Below are positions 11,201 to 19,373 of a stretch of 64,000 nt of DNA, piece after piece; positions within the stretch are counted from its first letter, which is position 1; the number at the start of each line of letters is the position of its first letter. The stretch covers positions 1 to 64,000 of the forward strand of contig NZ_JOJM01000003.1 in the NCBI RefSeq assembly GCF_000720325.1, written 5' to 3'. Under the pieces are notes generated by a model, which was given only the letters and a program-made list of their open reading frames with translations, did not search any database and had not been told where the DNA came from. This DNA comes from Streptomyces sp. NRRL B-1347 (lineage in GTDB: Bacteria; Actinomycetota; Actinomycetes; Streptomycetales; Streptomycetaceae). A program made the translations under genes and the position numbers.

Positions 11201-14200
11201 CGATCGCGATGTCGGTGACGTGGCCCGTGTCCGGCCGCGCGAGGGCGGTCCCCGCCGGAGACTGGGCCGGGGCCTGCGTGTCGGCCTCCTGAGCCTCCGG
11301 GGCCTGGCCGCCGAGGGCGGCGCGCAGCCGCTGCGGGTACGCCTCTGCGAAGTGCTCGCTCAGCGCCCGGATGGTGCGGACCTCGAAGAACAGCGTCTTC
11401 GACAGCTCCCCGAAGGTGCCCTCCAGGTGGTGCGTGAGCTCCATCGCCATCATGGAGTCCATGCCGTAGAACTCCAACGGCGTGTCCACGTCGAGGCGTT
11501 CGGCGGCGACTTCGAGCGCGGTGGCGAGCTGGTCGCGCAGGTACGGCAGCGCGCGCTCGGCGAGAGGGGCGAGCGGGGTGCCGACGGCCGGTGCGGCGGG
11601 GCGCGCGGTCGGCTCGGTGGCCTTCGGGGCCGCATCGGCGGGCAGCACCCGTGCGAGCAGCCCTGTCAGCTCCGCGCACACCCGTCCCTCGGCGTCGAGG
11701 AGGGTGATGTCCAGCTTCGCGGACGTGTCGCCGGGGCGGCTGCCGTCCTGGTACCGGATCCAGGCGTACGCCGTCGCCGGGGTGGCGGCCAGGACGTCCG
11801 CTTCCTGGAGGGCGAAGGGCAGCGCGGGCCGTGCGGGGGCCGCGCCGTCGCCGCCGCCGAGTCCGAGGCCGATGGTGGCCTGGAGGGCGCCGTCGAGGAT
11901 GCTCGGGTGCAGTCCGTAGGCGTCGGTGGCCTCCGCCGCCCGGGGCAGGCGCAGTTCGGCGAGCGCCTGGGGGCGCCCCGCGGTGTCGGTGCCGACGGCG
12001 AGGGCGGTGAGCGAGCGCTGCGCCGGGCCGTACTCCATGCCCACGCGGTCGTACAGGCCGTAGACGTCGGCGGCGGTGAAGGCGGCGTCGGCGCAGGCGG
12101 CGCGCAGGTCCGCGAGCGGGAGCGCCGGGCGCTCGGCGGGCGCGTCGGCCAGGCGGGCGCGGCCCTGGCTCGACAGCGTCCGCTCGCCGTCGGGGCCGAC
12201 GGTGTGGAGCGTGTACGCGTAGGCGTCCGTGCCCGTCGGCTTCAGGTCGAGGCGCACGTCGAGGCCGTCGTCCGTGGCGCAGGCGGCGGGCCGCAGCCAC
12301 ACCACGTCGCTCAGCCGGACGCGGCCCGCCGTTCCCGCGGTGCGGGCGACGGCGGCGCGGGCCATCTCCAGGTGCGCGGCGCCGGGCAGGACGCGCAGGC
12401 CGCGTACCTGATGGTCCTTCAGGAAGGGTTCGGCGCCGTCGAAGACGGTGTGGTACGCCGACAGGGTGCCGTCCACCGGCTGGTGCAGCATCGGGTGCGC
12501 GTCGGGCGCGGTGTCCGGCCGCGCGGCCGCGGGCCCTGCGGTGGGCGCGGTGGCGCGCCCCGCCCAGTAGCGCTCCTCGGCGAACGGGTACGTCGGCAGG
12601 CCGATCCGCACGGGCCGGGCCCCCGGCGCGTACAGGCTCCGCCAGTCCAGTGGGTGACCGGTCACCCACCGGGCGAGGGCTTCGTCGTACTCCCCCGCCA
12701 CGAGGGGGTGCCCGGTGTCCTGCGCGGCGCCGGTCCTGCGGGACACCGTGCCGCGGTGCCAGCCGTCGTGGGCGCCGGGGTCGGCCACGAACGACGTCAG
12801 CCTGCGCTCCAGGTCGGCGAGCGAGGTGACCCGGGTCGCGAGCCGCTCCTCCATCGCGTCGCGGCCCACCTGGAGCGTGAACGCGAGGTCGGCGAGGCGT
12901 GCCTCGTGCCCGGCCCTGAGGTGGTCGCGCAGCGCCCGGGCCCGCGCGACGAGCTGCTCCTCGGTGCGCGCGGACAGGGGGATCAGCGCCGCGGCCGGTG
13001 CGGGTGCCCCGGCCCGGGGCGCGGTGCCCGTGTGCGCGTCGGCGTGCGTTTCCATGGCCGCGTGTCCCCCGTGGTCCTCGTCGTGCTCATCGTGCTCGTC
13101 GACGTATTCCTCGATGACGACGTGCGCGTTGACGCCGCCGAAGCCGAAGGAGCTGACGCCCGCCCGGCGCGGGAGCGTCCGGCCGTCGGCGGCGCGCGGC
13201 CGCTGCCACGGCTGCCGCTCGCGGACGACCTCGAACGGGCTGTCCGTGAAGTCCAGATACGGGTTGAGGTCCGCGCAGTGCAGGCTCTCGACCAGGGTGG
13301 CGTGGCGCATCTGGAGCAGCACCTTGATGACTCCGGCCACGCCCGCTGCCAGTTCCAGGTGGCCGATGTTGCTCTTGACCGAGCCGAGGCCGCAGCGGGC
13401 CGGTGCGTCGAGACGGCCGGGCGCGTCGGCCGTCTCCGCGTACAGCTCGCCGAAGGCGCTCTTGAGGCCGTTCAGCTCGACGGGGTCGCCGAGTTCGGTG
13501 CCGGTGCCGTGCGCCTCGACGTAGGTGACGGTGCGCGGGTCGACGCCCGCGTCGCGGTAGGCGCTCTTGAGGAGGTCGGCCTGGGCGCGCGGGTTGGGCG
13601 CGGTGAGCGAGTGGGCGCGGCCCCCGTGGTTGACGGCGCTGCCGCGGATGACGCCGAGGATCCGGTCGCCGTCGCGCCGGGCGTGGCGCAGCGGCTTGAG
13701 GAGCAGGACGCCGACGCCCTCGCCGCGCACGTACCCGTTGGCCCGTGCGGAGAACGTCTTGCAGCGGCCGTCCTCGCACAGCATGCCCGCGCGGCTGTAG
13801 CCGATGTGCAGGTCGGGGCTGACGATGGTGTTGACGCCGCCGACGAGCGCAAGGCCGCTGCGGCCGGAGCGGAGCAGCTCGACCCCGCGGTGCAGGGCGA
13901 CGAGCGAGCTCGAACAGGCCGTCTCCACGGGCTCGCTGGGGCCGTGCAGGTCGAGCAGGTAGCTGACGCGGTTGGGGCCCACGGAGCCGGAGACGCCGGT
14001 CGCGGCATACCCGTCCTCGCCGGCCCGCTCCCCCATGACGAGGCTGCCGTAGCCGCTCGGCGCGGTGCCGATCAGGACGGCGGTGTCGCTTCCCGCCAGG
14101 CCGGAGGGTGCGTACCCGGCGTCTTCGAGGGCCTGCCAGGCGTGGGTGAGCAGCAGCCGCTGCTGCGGGTCCATGGTGCGGGCCTCGCGGGGCGAGATGC

Positions 14201-17200
14201 CGAAGAACAGCGGGTCGAACGTGTCGACGCCGTCGAGGAACCCGCCCCAGCGCACGGGCTTCTTGCCGCGCGGGACGTCCGGGTCCTCAGCCAGGGCGCG
14301 CCAGTCCCAGCGGTCCCCGGGGATCTCCGTGATGCAGTCCTTGCCCGCGTACAGGTTGTCCCAGAAGGCGGACAGGTCGGGTGCCTGCGGGAAGCTGCCG
14401 CTCATGCCGATGACGGCGATGGGCTCGGCGGAGAGGCCCGCCTCGACCGGGGCGTGCCCCAACGGCTCTTCCTGGTACGGGACTTCGGCGGCCGGGACCG
14501 TCGGCGCGGGGGCCGTCTCCGCCAGGTGTGCCGCCACGCTGTCCACGGTCCGGTGCTCGAAGAACACCGTGGGCGCCAGCCGCACGCCGAACCGGTCGCC
14601 GAGACGGCCGGCGAGCTCGGTCAGGCTGATGGAGTCGAAGCCGTACTCGCCGAACTCCCCGTCGCCCTCGATCTCATCGGCGGGGACCTTCAGCTGTCCG
14701 GACACCTCGGCGATCACGGCCTGTCGGATCGCGTCCAGGCCGGGCGCGACGACTGCGGCGACCGGGGCGGGCCGCGTCGGCTCCGTGGCGGGCAGGGGCT
14801 CGGCGGGCGTCGCGGGCGCGTGCTCGGCGATGTGGGTCGCGAGCGCGCCCACGGTGGTGTGCTCGAAGAACACGGTGGGCGCCAGGCTCAGCCCGTGGGC
14901 GTCGTTCAGGCGCTGCACGAGCTCGGTCAGGCTGATGGAGTCGAAGCCGTACTCGCCGAACTTCCCGTCCCCGTCGATCTCATCGGCGGGGACCTTGAGC
15001 TGCTCGGAGACGGCGGCGGCCAGCGTGCGCTCCCACTCCTGGCGGCTGGGGCGCGCGTCCGTGACCGGGGCCGGGGCGGGCGTCGGCAGCGGCTGCCGCT
15101 CCGTGGTGATGTGCGCGGCCAGGCGGTCGAGCAGCCGCTCGCGGTCGCCGCAGAGCAGGAGGGTGTGCCGGGCGCCGCCCGCGACGGCTGCGGTCAGGGC
15201 CCGCAGTCCTTCGCCGGTGGGCAGGGGCGTCACGCCGATCCCGCGCAGCCGCTCCAGGGACGCGCCGTCGAGCCGCATGCCGCCGTCGGCCCACAGGGGC
15301 CAGCCGACGGACACGGCGCGGCCGGACCTGAGGCCGCGCGCGGCGAGGTCGGCGCGGTACTCCATGTAGGCGTCGAGGAACGCGTTGGCCGCGGCGTAGT
15401 CGCCCTGGCCCGCGCTGCCGAGCGCGGCCGCCGTGGAGGAGAAGACGACCAGGTGGTCGAGCGGCTGGTCGGCGGTGGCCTCGTCGAGGTTGACCAGGCC
15501 GGTGGTCTTGGGGGCGAGGACGGCGGCCAGGTCCCCGTCCTTCTTGGTGGCGAGGTAGCCGTCGCGGAGCACTCCGGCGCAGTGCACGACGCCGTGCAGC
15601 GCGCCGTGGCGGGAGACGACGTCCGCGACGAGCGCGTCGACGGCCCGCCGGTCGGTGACGTCCGTCTGCCGGTACTCGACGGTGACGCCCGGCGTGGCGA
15701 GGGCGGCGAGGCGCGGCCGCGCGGCCTCGGGGGCGGAGCGTCCGACGAGGACGACCGTGCCGGTGCGCAGGGTGCGGGACAGCTCCCCGGCGACGTGCAG
15801 GCCGAGGCCGCCGGTGCCGCCGGTGATCAGGTGCACGCCGCCGTCGCGCCACGGCGACGCGGCGGCCCGGTGCGCGGGCCGCGCCTCGACCTCGGTGAGC
15901 CGCCGGGCGTACCGCAGGCCGCCCTGCTGGCGGACGTGCTGTTCGGCGTGGGCGCGGGCGCCCGCCCCGACGGCTTCGGCGAGCGCGGCCACGGACCGGT
16001 CGTCGGCGGCGTCGAAGGGGTCGAGGTGCTCCAGGAGCTGGGCCCGCAGCCACGGGTGTTCGAGGGCGGCCGTGCGCAGCAGCCCGGTCACTCCGGTCAG
16101 CACCCGCGCGGCCGGGGCGCCGTGCCCCAGGACGACGATCTGCGCGAGGCCGCCGTCCGGCAGGTCACCGGCGGCGATCCGGGTGCGCAGCTCGCCCAGG
16201 ACGTCCCGGGTCAGACGGGCGTACGCGGCGTCCAGCGGACGGTCCGCGGCCACCTCGGACGTGTGCAGCACCACGGTGCGGGGCAGCCGGGTGCGCAGCG
16301 CGCGCCCCGCCGCGTCGGCGCCGGGGCCGACGAGCCACACGGCCCAGTCGTCCGGTTCGGCGTCGGGGGCGGCGGGCGGCGTGGGCAGCGGTGTCCAGCA
16401 CGGCTCCAGGGCCAGCAGGTCGACCGGGCCTTCCGGCTTCTCGGCGGCGCCCTCAGCCCTGTCCTCAGCGTCGTCCTCCGTGGCAGGCTCGTCGGACGAA
16501 GGGGCTTCGCCGGACAGCCAGTAGGAGTCCTGGGCGAACGGGTACGTGGGCAGCGAGATCCGGGCCGGGCGCCGGTCGGCTGCGAAGAGCAGCTCGAACG
16601 CGACGGCCGCGCCCCGGGCGTACTCGTCGGCGAGCGTCCGCAGCCGGTCCGGGTCCGTCAGTTCCCTGGCCTCCCGCACGTCGGGCCGCGCCGGGCGCCG
16701 GGGCTTGTGGTCACCGGCGTACGCGGACGGCGCGCTGCCGGTCTCCAGCCAGGTGCGCAGCAGCGCGGCGGCCCCTGCCGTGCTGTCGACGACGAAGGCG
16801 AGGCGGTGGCGGAAGTGCTTGCGGCCCCGCCCCAGGGTGTGGCTGACGTCGCGCAGGCTCAGGCCGGGGTGCGCTTCGAGGTGCCCGGCGAGCTGCCGCG
16901 CCTGGTCCTGGAGCTGTCCGGCCGTGCGGGCGGACAGGGCGATCAGACGGGAGCCGCCGGGGCGTTCGGCCGCAGGGGCCGCGGCGTCGGGGGCCTCGGC
17001 CAGGACGACGTGGGCGTTCGTGCCGCTGTAGCCGAAGGAGCTGACGGCGGCCAGGCGCGGCCGGTCCGCGCGCCGCCACTCGCGCGCCCGGGTGTTGACG
17101 TAGAAGGGCGTGCCGTCCAGGTCGATGTGCTCGTTGAGGCGCTCGTACTGGGCGGTCGGCGGCAGCGTCGCGTGCTCCAGGGCGAGGGTGGCCTTGAGGA

Positions 17201-19373
17201 CGCCGGCCACTCCGGCGGCGCACGCGGTGTGGCCGATGTTGCTCTTCACCGAGCCGACGGCGCAGTGGCCGCGGCGGTCGGTGCGCGCAGTGAAGCTGTC
17301 GACGAGGCCGTCGATCTCGACGGGGTCGCCCAGGGCGGTGCCGGTGCCGTGCGCCTCGACGAGCTCGATGTCACCGGGGTCGATGCCGAACTTGTCGTAC
17401 ACGTGCTTCTGGAGCCGGGCCTGCGCCTCGGCGCTGGGCGCGGTGATGCCGTTGGACCTGCCGTCCTGGTTCACGCCCCAGCCCTTGATGACGGCGTGGA
17501 TCCGGTCGCCGTCGGCCTGGGCGTCCGCGAGCCGCTTCAGGAGCAGGACGCCCACGCCCTCGGCCGGTACGAAGCCGTTGGCGCGCTCGTCGAAGGCGTA
17601 GCAGCGGCCGTCGGGCGACAGGGCCCGCAGCTGGCTCATGGCCACGTGCACGCCGGGGCCCGGGATGACCCAGACGCCGGCCGCGAGCGCGGTGTCGCTG
17701 TCACCGAGGCAGAGGCTGTCGCAGGCCTGGGCGATGGCCACGAGCGACGACGAGCACGAGGTATCGATGGAGAGGCAGGGGCCCTTGAGGTTCAGGGTGT
17801 AGGAGACGCGGCTGGCGAGGATGGCGCTGTTGGTGCCGAGGTTCTGGTGCGCGCTGAGCCCGGCCGCGTCGGCCGTGGCGCCGTAGCCGTTCACGGAGCA
17901 GCCGACGAAGACGCCGCACTGGGTGCCGGAGAGGTCGTCGGGGCTGTAGCCCGCCTCCTCGACGCAGCGCCAGGTCTCCTGGAGCAGGACGCGCTGCTGC
18001 GGGTCCATGGCCTCGGCCTCGCCGGGCGAGATGGAGAAGAAGAGCGGGTCGAAGCGGTCCGCGTTCTCCAGGACGCCCATCCACTTGCTGGAGGACTTCC
18101 CCGGCACGCCGGGCCGTTCGTCGTAGAACTTCTCCACGGGCCAGCGCGAGGACGGCACCTCGGATATGCAGTCGCGGCCGTCCAGGATGTTCTGCCAGAA
18201 CGCGTCGACGTTCTCCGCCTGGGGGAACGCGCCGGAGATGCCGATGACGGCGATGTCCACGAGGCCGGCCCCGGGGGCGGGTGCCGGGGACGCCTGGGCA
18301 GCGGGCTGCGGCGCGGGCTCGGGCTCCGCTGCCGCGGCGGGCTCGGGCGCAGCGGCGGGCGCGGCTTCCAGGACAGGCTCGGGCTCTACGACGGGCTCGG
18401 GCTCGACGACGGCGGGCTGCGGCTCGGGCTCCGCTGCCGAGGCGGCCTCGGGCCGTGTGCCCTCCCCCGCGTCGGGGGCCACCGCGCCGTGCTCCCGCGT
18501 CAGGTACCGCGCCAGGTCGCTGATCGTCGGGTGCCCGTAGACCGTGGTCGCGGACAGCGAGAGCCGCAGGCGCGTGTTGAGGGACCGGGTCCAGGTGACG
18601 CCGGAGATCGAGTCGAGCCCCAGCTCCACGAAGGGCGCCTCGTCGTCGATGTCCGCCGCGACGAGCTCCAGCTCCTTGGCGAGACTGGCCCGCAGCCACG
18701 CGGCGAGCGCGGACTCCGCGGCGTGCGCGGATGCCGGTGCGTCCGGGCCCACGGGGGTCGCCTCAACGGGCTCGGGCTCAGCATCGCCGGGAGCCTGCAC
18801 CGGTTCGTCGTCGGCGCCGCCGCCGAGCAGCTCGGCCAAGTGCCCCGCGAGCTCGTCGACCGTGGGGTGGCTGTAGACCTGGGTCGCGGAGAGCGACAGC
18901 TGGAAGTGCGTGTTCAGCTTCCGGGTCCAGGTGACACCGGTGATCGAGTCGAGGCCCAGCTCCACGAAGGGCGCCTCGTCGTCGATGTCCGCCGCGACGA
19001 GCTCCAGCTCCGCCGCGAGGCTCTCACGCAGGTGCGCGGCGATGGCCTGGCGCCCGGGCGCGGACGTGCCGCGGGCGGCAGAGGACCCAGCGGGTGTGGC
19101 ACTCATCTGTTCTCCCATGGCGCCCTCGATCAGGGCGGACAACGTACGGAACGTGGGGTGACCGCAGACCTGGGCCACTGTGAGGGAAAGCCCGAGGGTT
19201 CGGTTGACCTCGTGCAGCCACTGGGCGCAGCCGAACGAATCGAGACCCAGCTCCACGAGGGACACGTCGTCACGGCTCGGAGCCACTTCGGTTCCAAGGA
19301 CGACGGCCAGCGTGTCGCGCAGGTACCGATGCAGGTCGCTTTTCGCGTGGATCTTAATACGTGGCGCGGCCAT
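5211..19373 (-). CDS. trans-AT PKS: ACP3, KS-KR-ACP2, KS-DH-ACP, KS-KR-ACP, KS0-ACP
   Basis: Third assembly-line protein, 4720 residues, with no AT domain. Order (approximate residues): three tandem ACPs (Ser 46, 143, 255), each with Trp six residues after the active Ser; KS1 370-800 (Cys ~540, DTSCSSS; HGTGT; NIGH); linker; KR 965-1430 (Tyr ~1325); two near-identical ACPs (Ser ~1478, ~1580); KS2 1648-2085 (ETACSSS, HGTGT); DH 2293-2590 with an HxxxGxxxxP motif near 2322 and a distal Asp in PSILDGALQ; ACP (Ser ~2641); KS3 2718-3140 (DTMCSSS, HGTGT); KR 3310-3765 (Tyr ~3658); ACP (Ser ~3832); KS4 3950-4370; final carrier (Ser ~4638); C-terminal helical tail 4685-4720, probably docking. KS4 keeps its Cys (DGMCASS) but has EAAANGS in place of EAHGTGT, so it lacks a catalytic His and should pass the chain on without extension. 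The start ATG shares ATGA with the upstream stop and has GGAAGGGG about 10 nt before it. It hands the chain to the Ser-activating NRPS. Confidence 0.95.
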   Translation of the reverse strand: MAAPRIKIHAKSDLHRYLRDTLAVVLGTEVAPSRDDVSLVELGLDSFGCAQWLHEVNRTLGLSLTVAQVCGHPTFRTLSALIEGAMGEQMSATPAGSSAARGTSAPGRQAIAAHLRESLAAELELVAADIDDEAPFVELGLDSITGVTWTRKLNTHFQLSLSATQVYSHPTVDELAGHLAELLGGGADDEPVQAPGDAEPEPVEATPVGPDAPASAHAAESALAAWLRASLAKELELVAADIDDEAPFVELGLDSISGVTWTRSLNTRLRLSLSATTVYGHPTISDLARYLTREHGAVAPDAGEGTRPEAASAAEPEPQPAVVEPEPVVEPEPVLEAAPAAAPEPAAAAEPEPAPQPAAQASPAPAPGAGLVDIAVIGISGAFPQAENVDAFWQNILDGRDCISEVPSSRWPVEKFYDERPGVPGKSSSKWMGVLENADRFDPLFFSISPGEAEAMDPQQRVLLQETWRCVEEAGYSPDDLSGTQCGVFVGCSVNGYGATADAAGLSAHQNLGTNSAILASRVSYTLNLKGPCLSIDTSCSSSLVAIAQACDSLCLGDSDTALAAGVWVIPGPGVHVAMSQLRALSPDGRCYAFDERANGFVPAEGVGVLLLKRLADAQADGDRIHAVIKGWGVNQDGRSNGITAPSAEAQARLQKHVYDKFGIDPGDIELVEAHGTGTALGDPVEIDGLVDSFTARTDRRGHCAVGSVKSNIGHTACAAGVAGVLKATLALEHATLPPTAQYERLNEHIDLDGTPFYVNTRAREWRRADRPRLAAVSSFGYSGTNAHVVLAEAPDAAAPAAERPGGSRLIALSARTAGQLQDQARQLAGHLEAHPGLSLRDVSHTLGRGRKHFRHRLAFVVDSTAGAAALLRTWLETGSAPSAYAGDHKPRRPARPDVREARELTDPDRLRTLADEYARGAAVAFELLFAADRRPARISLPTYPFAQDSYWLSGEAPSSDEPATEDDAEDRAEGAAEKPEGPVDLLALEPCWTPLPTPPAAPDAEPDDWAVWLVGPGADAAGRALRTRLPRTVVLHTSEVAADRPLDAAYARLTRDVLGELRTRIAAGDLPDGGLAQIVVLGHGAPAARVLTGVTGLLRTAALEHPWLRAQLLEHLDPFDAADDRSVAALAEAVGAGARAHAEQHVRQQGGLRYARRLTEVEARPAHRAAASPWRDGGVHLITGGTGGLGLHVAGELSRTLRTGTVVLVGRSAPEAARPRLAALATPGVTVEYRQTDVTDRRAVDALVADVVSRHGALHGVVHCAGVLRDGYLATKKDGDLAAVLAPKTTGLVNLDEATADQPLDHLVVFSSTAAALGSAGQGDYAAANAFLDAYMEYRADLAARGLRSGRAVSVGWPLWADGGMRLDGASLERLRGIGVTPLPTGEGLRALTAAVAGGARHTLLLCGDRERLLDRLAAHITTERQPLPTPAPAPVTDARPSRQEWERTLAAAVSEQLKVPADEIDGDGKFGEYGFDSISLTELVQRLNDAHGLSLAPTVFFEHTTVGALATHIAEHAPATPAEPLPATEPTRPAPVAAVVAPGLDAIRQAVIAEVSGQLKVPADEIEGDGEFGEYGFDSISLTELAGRLGDRFGVRLAPTVFFEHRTVDSVAAHLAETAPAPTVPAAEVPYQEEPLGHAPVEAGLSAEPIAVIGMSGSFPQAPDLSAFWDNLYAGKDCITEIPGDRWDWRALAEDPDVPRGKKPVRWGGFLDGVDTFDPLFFGISPREARTMDPQQRLLLTHAWQALEDAGYAPSGLAGSDTAVLIGTAPSGYGSLVMGERAGEDGYAATGVSGSVGPNRVSYLLDLHGPSEPVETACSSSLVALHRGVELLRSGRSGLALVGGVNTIVSPDLHIGYSRAGMLCEDGRCKTFSARANGYVRGEGVGVLLLKPLRHARRDGDRILGVIRGSAVNHGGRAHSLTAPNPRAQADLLKSAYRDAGVDPRTVTYVEAHGTGTELGDPVELNGLKSAFGELYAETADAPGRLDAPARCGLGSVKSNIGHLELAAGVAGVIKVLLQMRHATLVESLHCADLNPYLDFTDSPFEVVRERQPWQRPRAADGRTLPRRAGVSSFGFGGVNAHVVIEEYVDEHDEHDEDHGGHAAMETHADAHTGTAPRAGAPAPAAALIPLSARTEEQLVARARALRDHLRAGHEARLADLAFTLQVGRDAMEERLATRVTSLADLERRLTSFVADPGAHDGWHRGTVSRRTGAAQDTGHPLVAGEYDEALARWVTGHPLDWRSLYAPGARPVRIGLPTYPFAEERYWAGRATAPTAGPAAARPDTAPDAHPMLHQPVDGTLSAYHTVFDGAEPFLKDHQVRGLRVLPGAAHLEMARAAVARTAGTAGRVRLSDVVWLRPAACATDDGLDVRLDLKPTGTDAYAYTLHTVGPDGERTLSSQGRARLADAPAERPALPLADLRAACADAAFTAADVYGLYDRVGMEYGPAQRSLTALAVGTDTAGRPQALAELRLPRAAEATDAYGLHPSILDGALQATIGLGLGGGDGAAPARPALPFALQEADVLAATPATAYAWIRYQDGSRPGDTSAKLDITLLDAEGRVCAELTGLLARVLPADAAPKATEPTARPAAPAVGTPLAPLAERALPYLRDQLATALEVAAERLDVDTPLEFYGMDSMMAMELTHHLEGTFGELSKTLFFEVRTIRALSEHFAEAYPQRLRAALGGQAPEAQEADTQAPAQSPAGTALARPDTGHVTDIAIVGVSGRYPLAENLDEFWRNLRSGRDCVTEVPADRWDPRDHEGTSRWGGFLDGVDRFDPLFFRISPREAEFLDPQERLFLECVHHTLEDAGYTGETLSRQSAGRRDTDAGLVATGKVGVFVGVMYEEYQLHGAQAQARGHRVALSGSPSSIANRISYFYDFHGPSMAVDTMCSSSLTAIHLACEAIRSGQCEAAVAGGVNVSVHPNKYVMLSQGKFTSSDGRCRSFGEGGDGYVPGEGVGAVLLKPLDRAVADGDQIHAVIKGTALNHGGRTHGFSVPNPAAQGDVITRALARAGVAPHEMSYLEAHGTGTSLGDPIELTGLVKAFGRTTGATAPTCAIGSVKSNIGHCESAAGIAGVTKVLLQMRHGELVPSLHASTLNPHLDFDGTPFTVQRDLAPWHGPRVAGVSSFGAGGANAHVVLAAYEPDDAPATPRTRPVAVPLSAATEDQLLEAARRLRARADGLTEDDLAALGWTLQTGRTALEERLAFTADSLESLRRTLDAFLADPAAPGDWVRDRVRADRAPAAADGEATGPQECAARWARGEAVDWDLLYAADGTARPRRLSLPGYPFARERHWLDLETVTGCEPATPDHVLLTHPVWEAEEPADATATPAAERHVILVGRFAPGEEPALTTALTAVLPGAVHHETVALAADAPLDTAYLTAARHVFARARALLTDGVRGGALLQVVLVGDRGQEAAGRTVFGGLSGLLRTVALENPRLRTQLVDCLDGAAPALVAERLRAETAPETAPEVRYRAGRREVRRLTELAPAPDAGAAPWRAGGVYLITGGTGALGLVTARDIASAAAGATVVLTGRSALDDAQREALDGLRAAGLTVDHQRTDVTDRADVERLVAHIARTHGPLTGVVHAAGVLRDNFVVNKAPEEFARVLAPKVAGLVHLDELTRDQPLELFLCYSSTTGALGNAGQADYAAGNAFMDAYAAHRGRLAAAGARHGLTLSLNWPLWAEGGMGGDAAVADRLRRMDLVPLDTESGLRALRTGVAARRTGLADGQLLVVAGRRDAVLPRLTARPGRAPAAEPRAGAEERAAAPTPPATAPTSPAGAAGGDRALLDRTRRHLRAHLAAGLKLGADRLDAEVPLERYGMDSVVAMNLIAQLETDFGSLPKTLFFEVQTVRELAEYFVAEHGDALRALFGETVAAVPAPEPAPAPLAAEPAKAQREEAQPAPVPSAPVPSASIPPVAIPPVAIPSVAVPTVSVPSARDPRDEGVAIIGLAGRYPGAADPDALWGLLRSGADCVTEVPADRWDHDAVFDPDRDAVGKSYGKWGGFLDGVDQFDPLHFGISPREAETMDPQQRLFLETVWQLLEQSGVTQEAVERTYGRRVGVYVGAMYQMYRADTADVVRSALTSAASYNLIANRVSHYFGLEGPSLAVDGMCASSAAAIHLACADLLSGDSELAIAGGVNLTVHPDKYRALSRAGLLGSHRGSRSFRDGDGYLPAEAVGAVLLKPLAAARRDGDTVLAVIKGSASLHGGRAGQFMAPSRRTQVNVARRALEKAGCEPASIGYVEAAANGSALGDAVEAGALREVFGDVTEPIALGSVKSNLGHPEAASGIAQLTKVILQLRHRELAPRTAVGTPNPELRLDEGPLRLCETLTPWEPRPGTPRRALLNSVGAGGSHVSLVVEEAPEPERPEANRPQPTRPELILLSAGDPERLRTAARLLHDFVERSDAPGADAAAWLADVAHTLRVGREAQAERLAFVTDSRAGLLRTLADFLADRPPYGPLYRGDAEAGGATLGDLLAGGHGEAFVRALVTDGELDRLAELWVRGGRIPWRALHTGQGRRLVPLPTTAFRRKRYWVGHTGTPTAATDTPAAATDISTAATGTLAAAPAPDAATPHTDQHPDPVAEPDGAGRGDDILRYLADYFSDALGFGPGELPLDKDLHSLGADSVLWVRLRRAVETDLGLTLTTREIVELTTLERIADRLAAKRGTPQPPEAPDVREARAKALEQFRQGHVGLEELKSLMKEAPGA
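7535..7639 (-). repeat. In-frame 15-bp tandem repeat, 7 units, PKS interdomain linker
   Basis: Seven consecutive 15-bp units, two of them identical, encode pentapeptides of the form P-(P/S/T)-V-(A/S)-(I/V) in the linker between an ACP and KS4 of the PKS gene at 5211-19373. The period is a multiple of three, so copy number can change without breaking the frame. It is a coding linker, not a CRISPR or origin iteron. Confidence 0.85.
14620..14965. repeat. Duplicated ACP coding segments, KR-ACP-ACP module
   Basis: Two ACP segments, around 14620-14705 and 14925-15005, are nearly identical at DNA level across the YGFDSISLTEL region and its upstream helix. They encode the tandem ACPs that follow the first KR of the 4720-residue PKS. 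Twin ACPs commonly raise flux or serve in-trans enzymes. Confidence 0.7.
18619..19011. repeat. 57-bp exact repeat pair in tandem ACP2/ACP3 coding DNA
   Basis: Positions 18619-18675 and 18955-19011 are identical over 57 bp by eye and encode the segment ending just before the active-site Ser of two neighbouring ACPs. The surrounding DNA is clearly similar but diverged. This suggests recent domain duplication or gene conversion. Confidence 0.75.
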
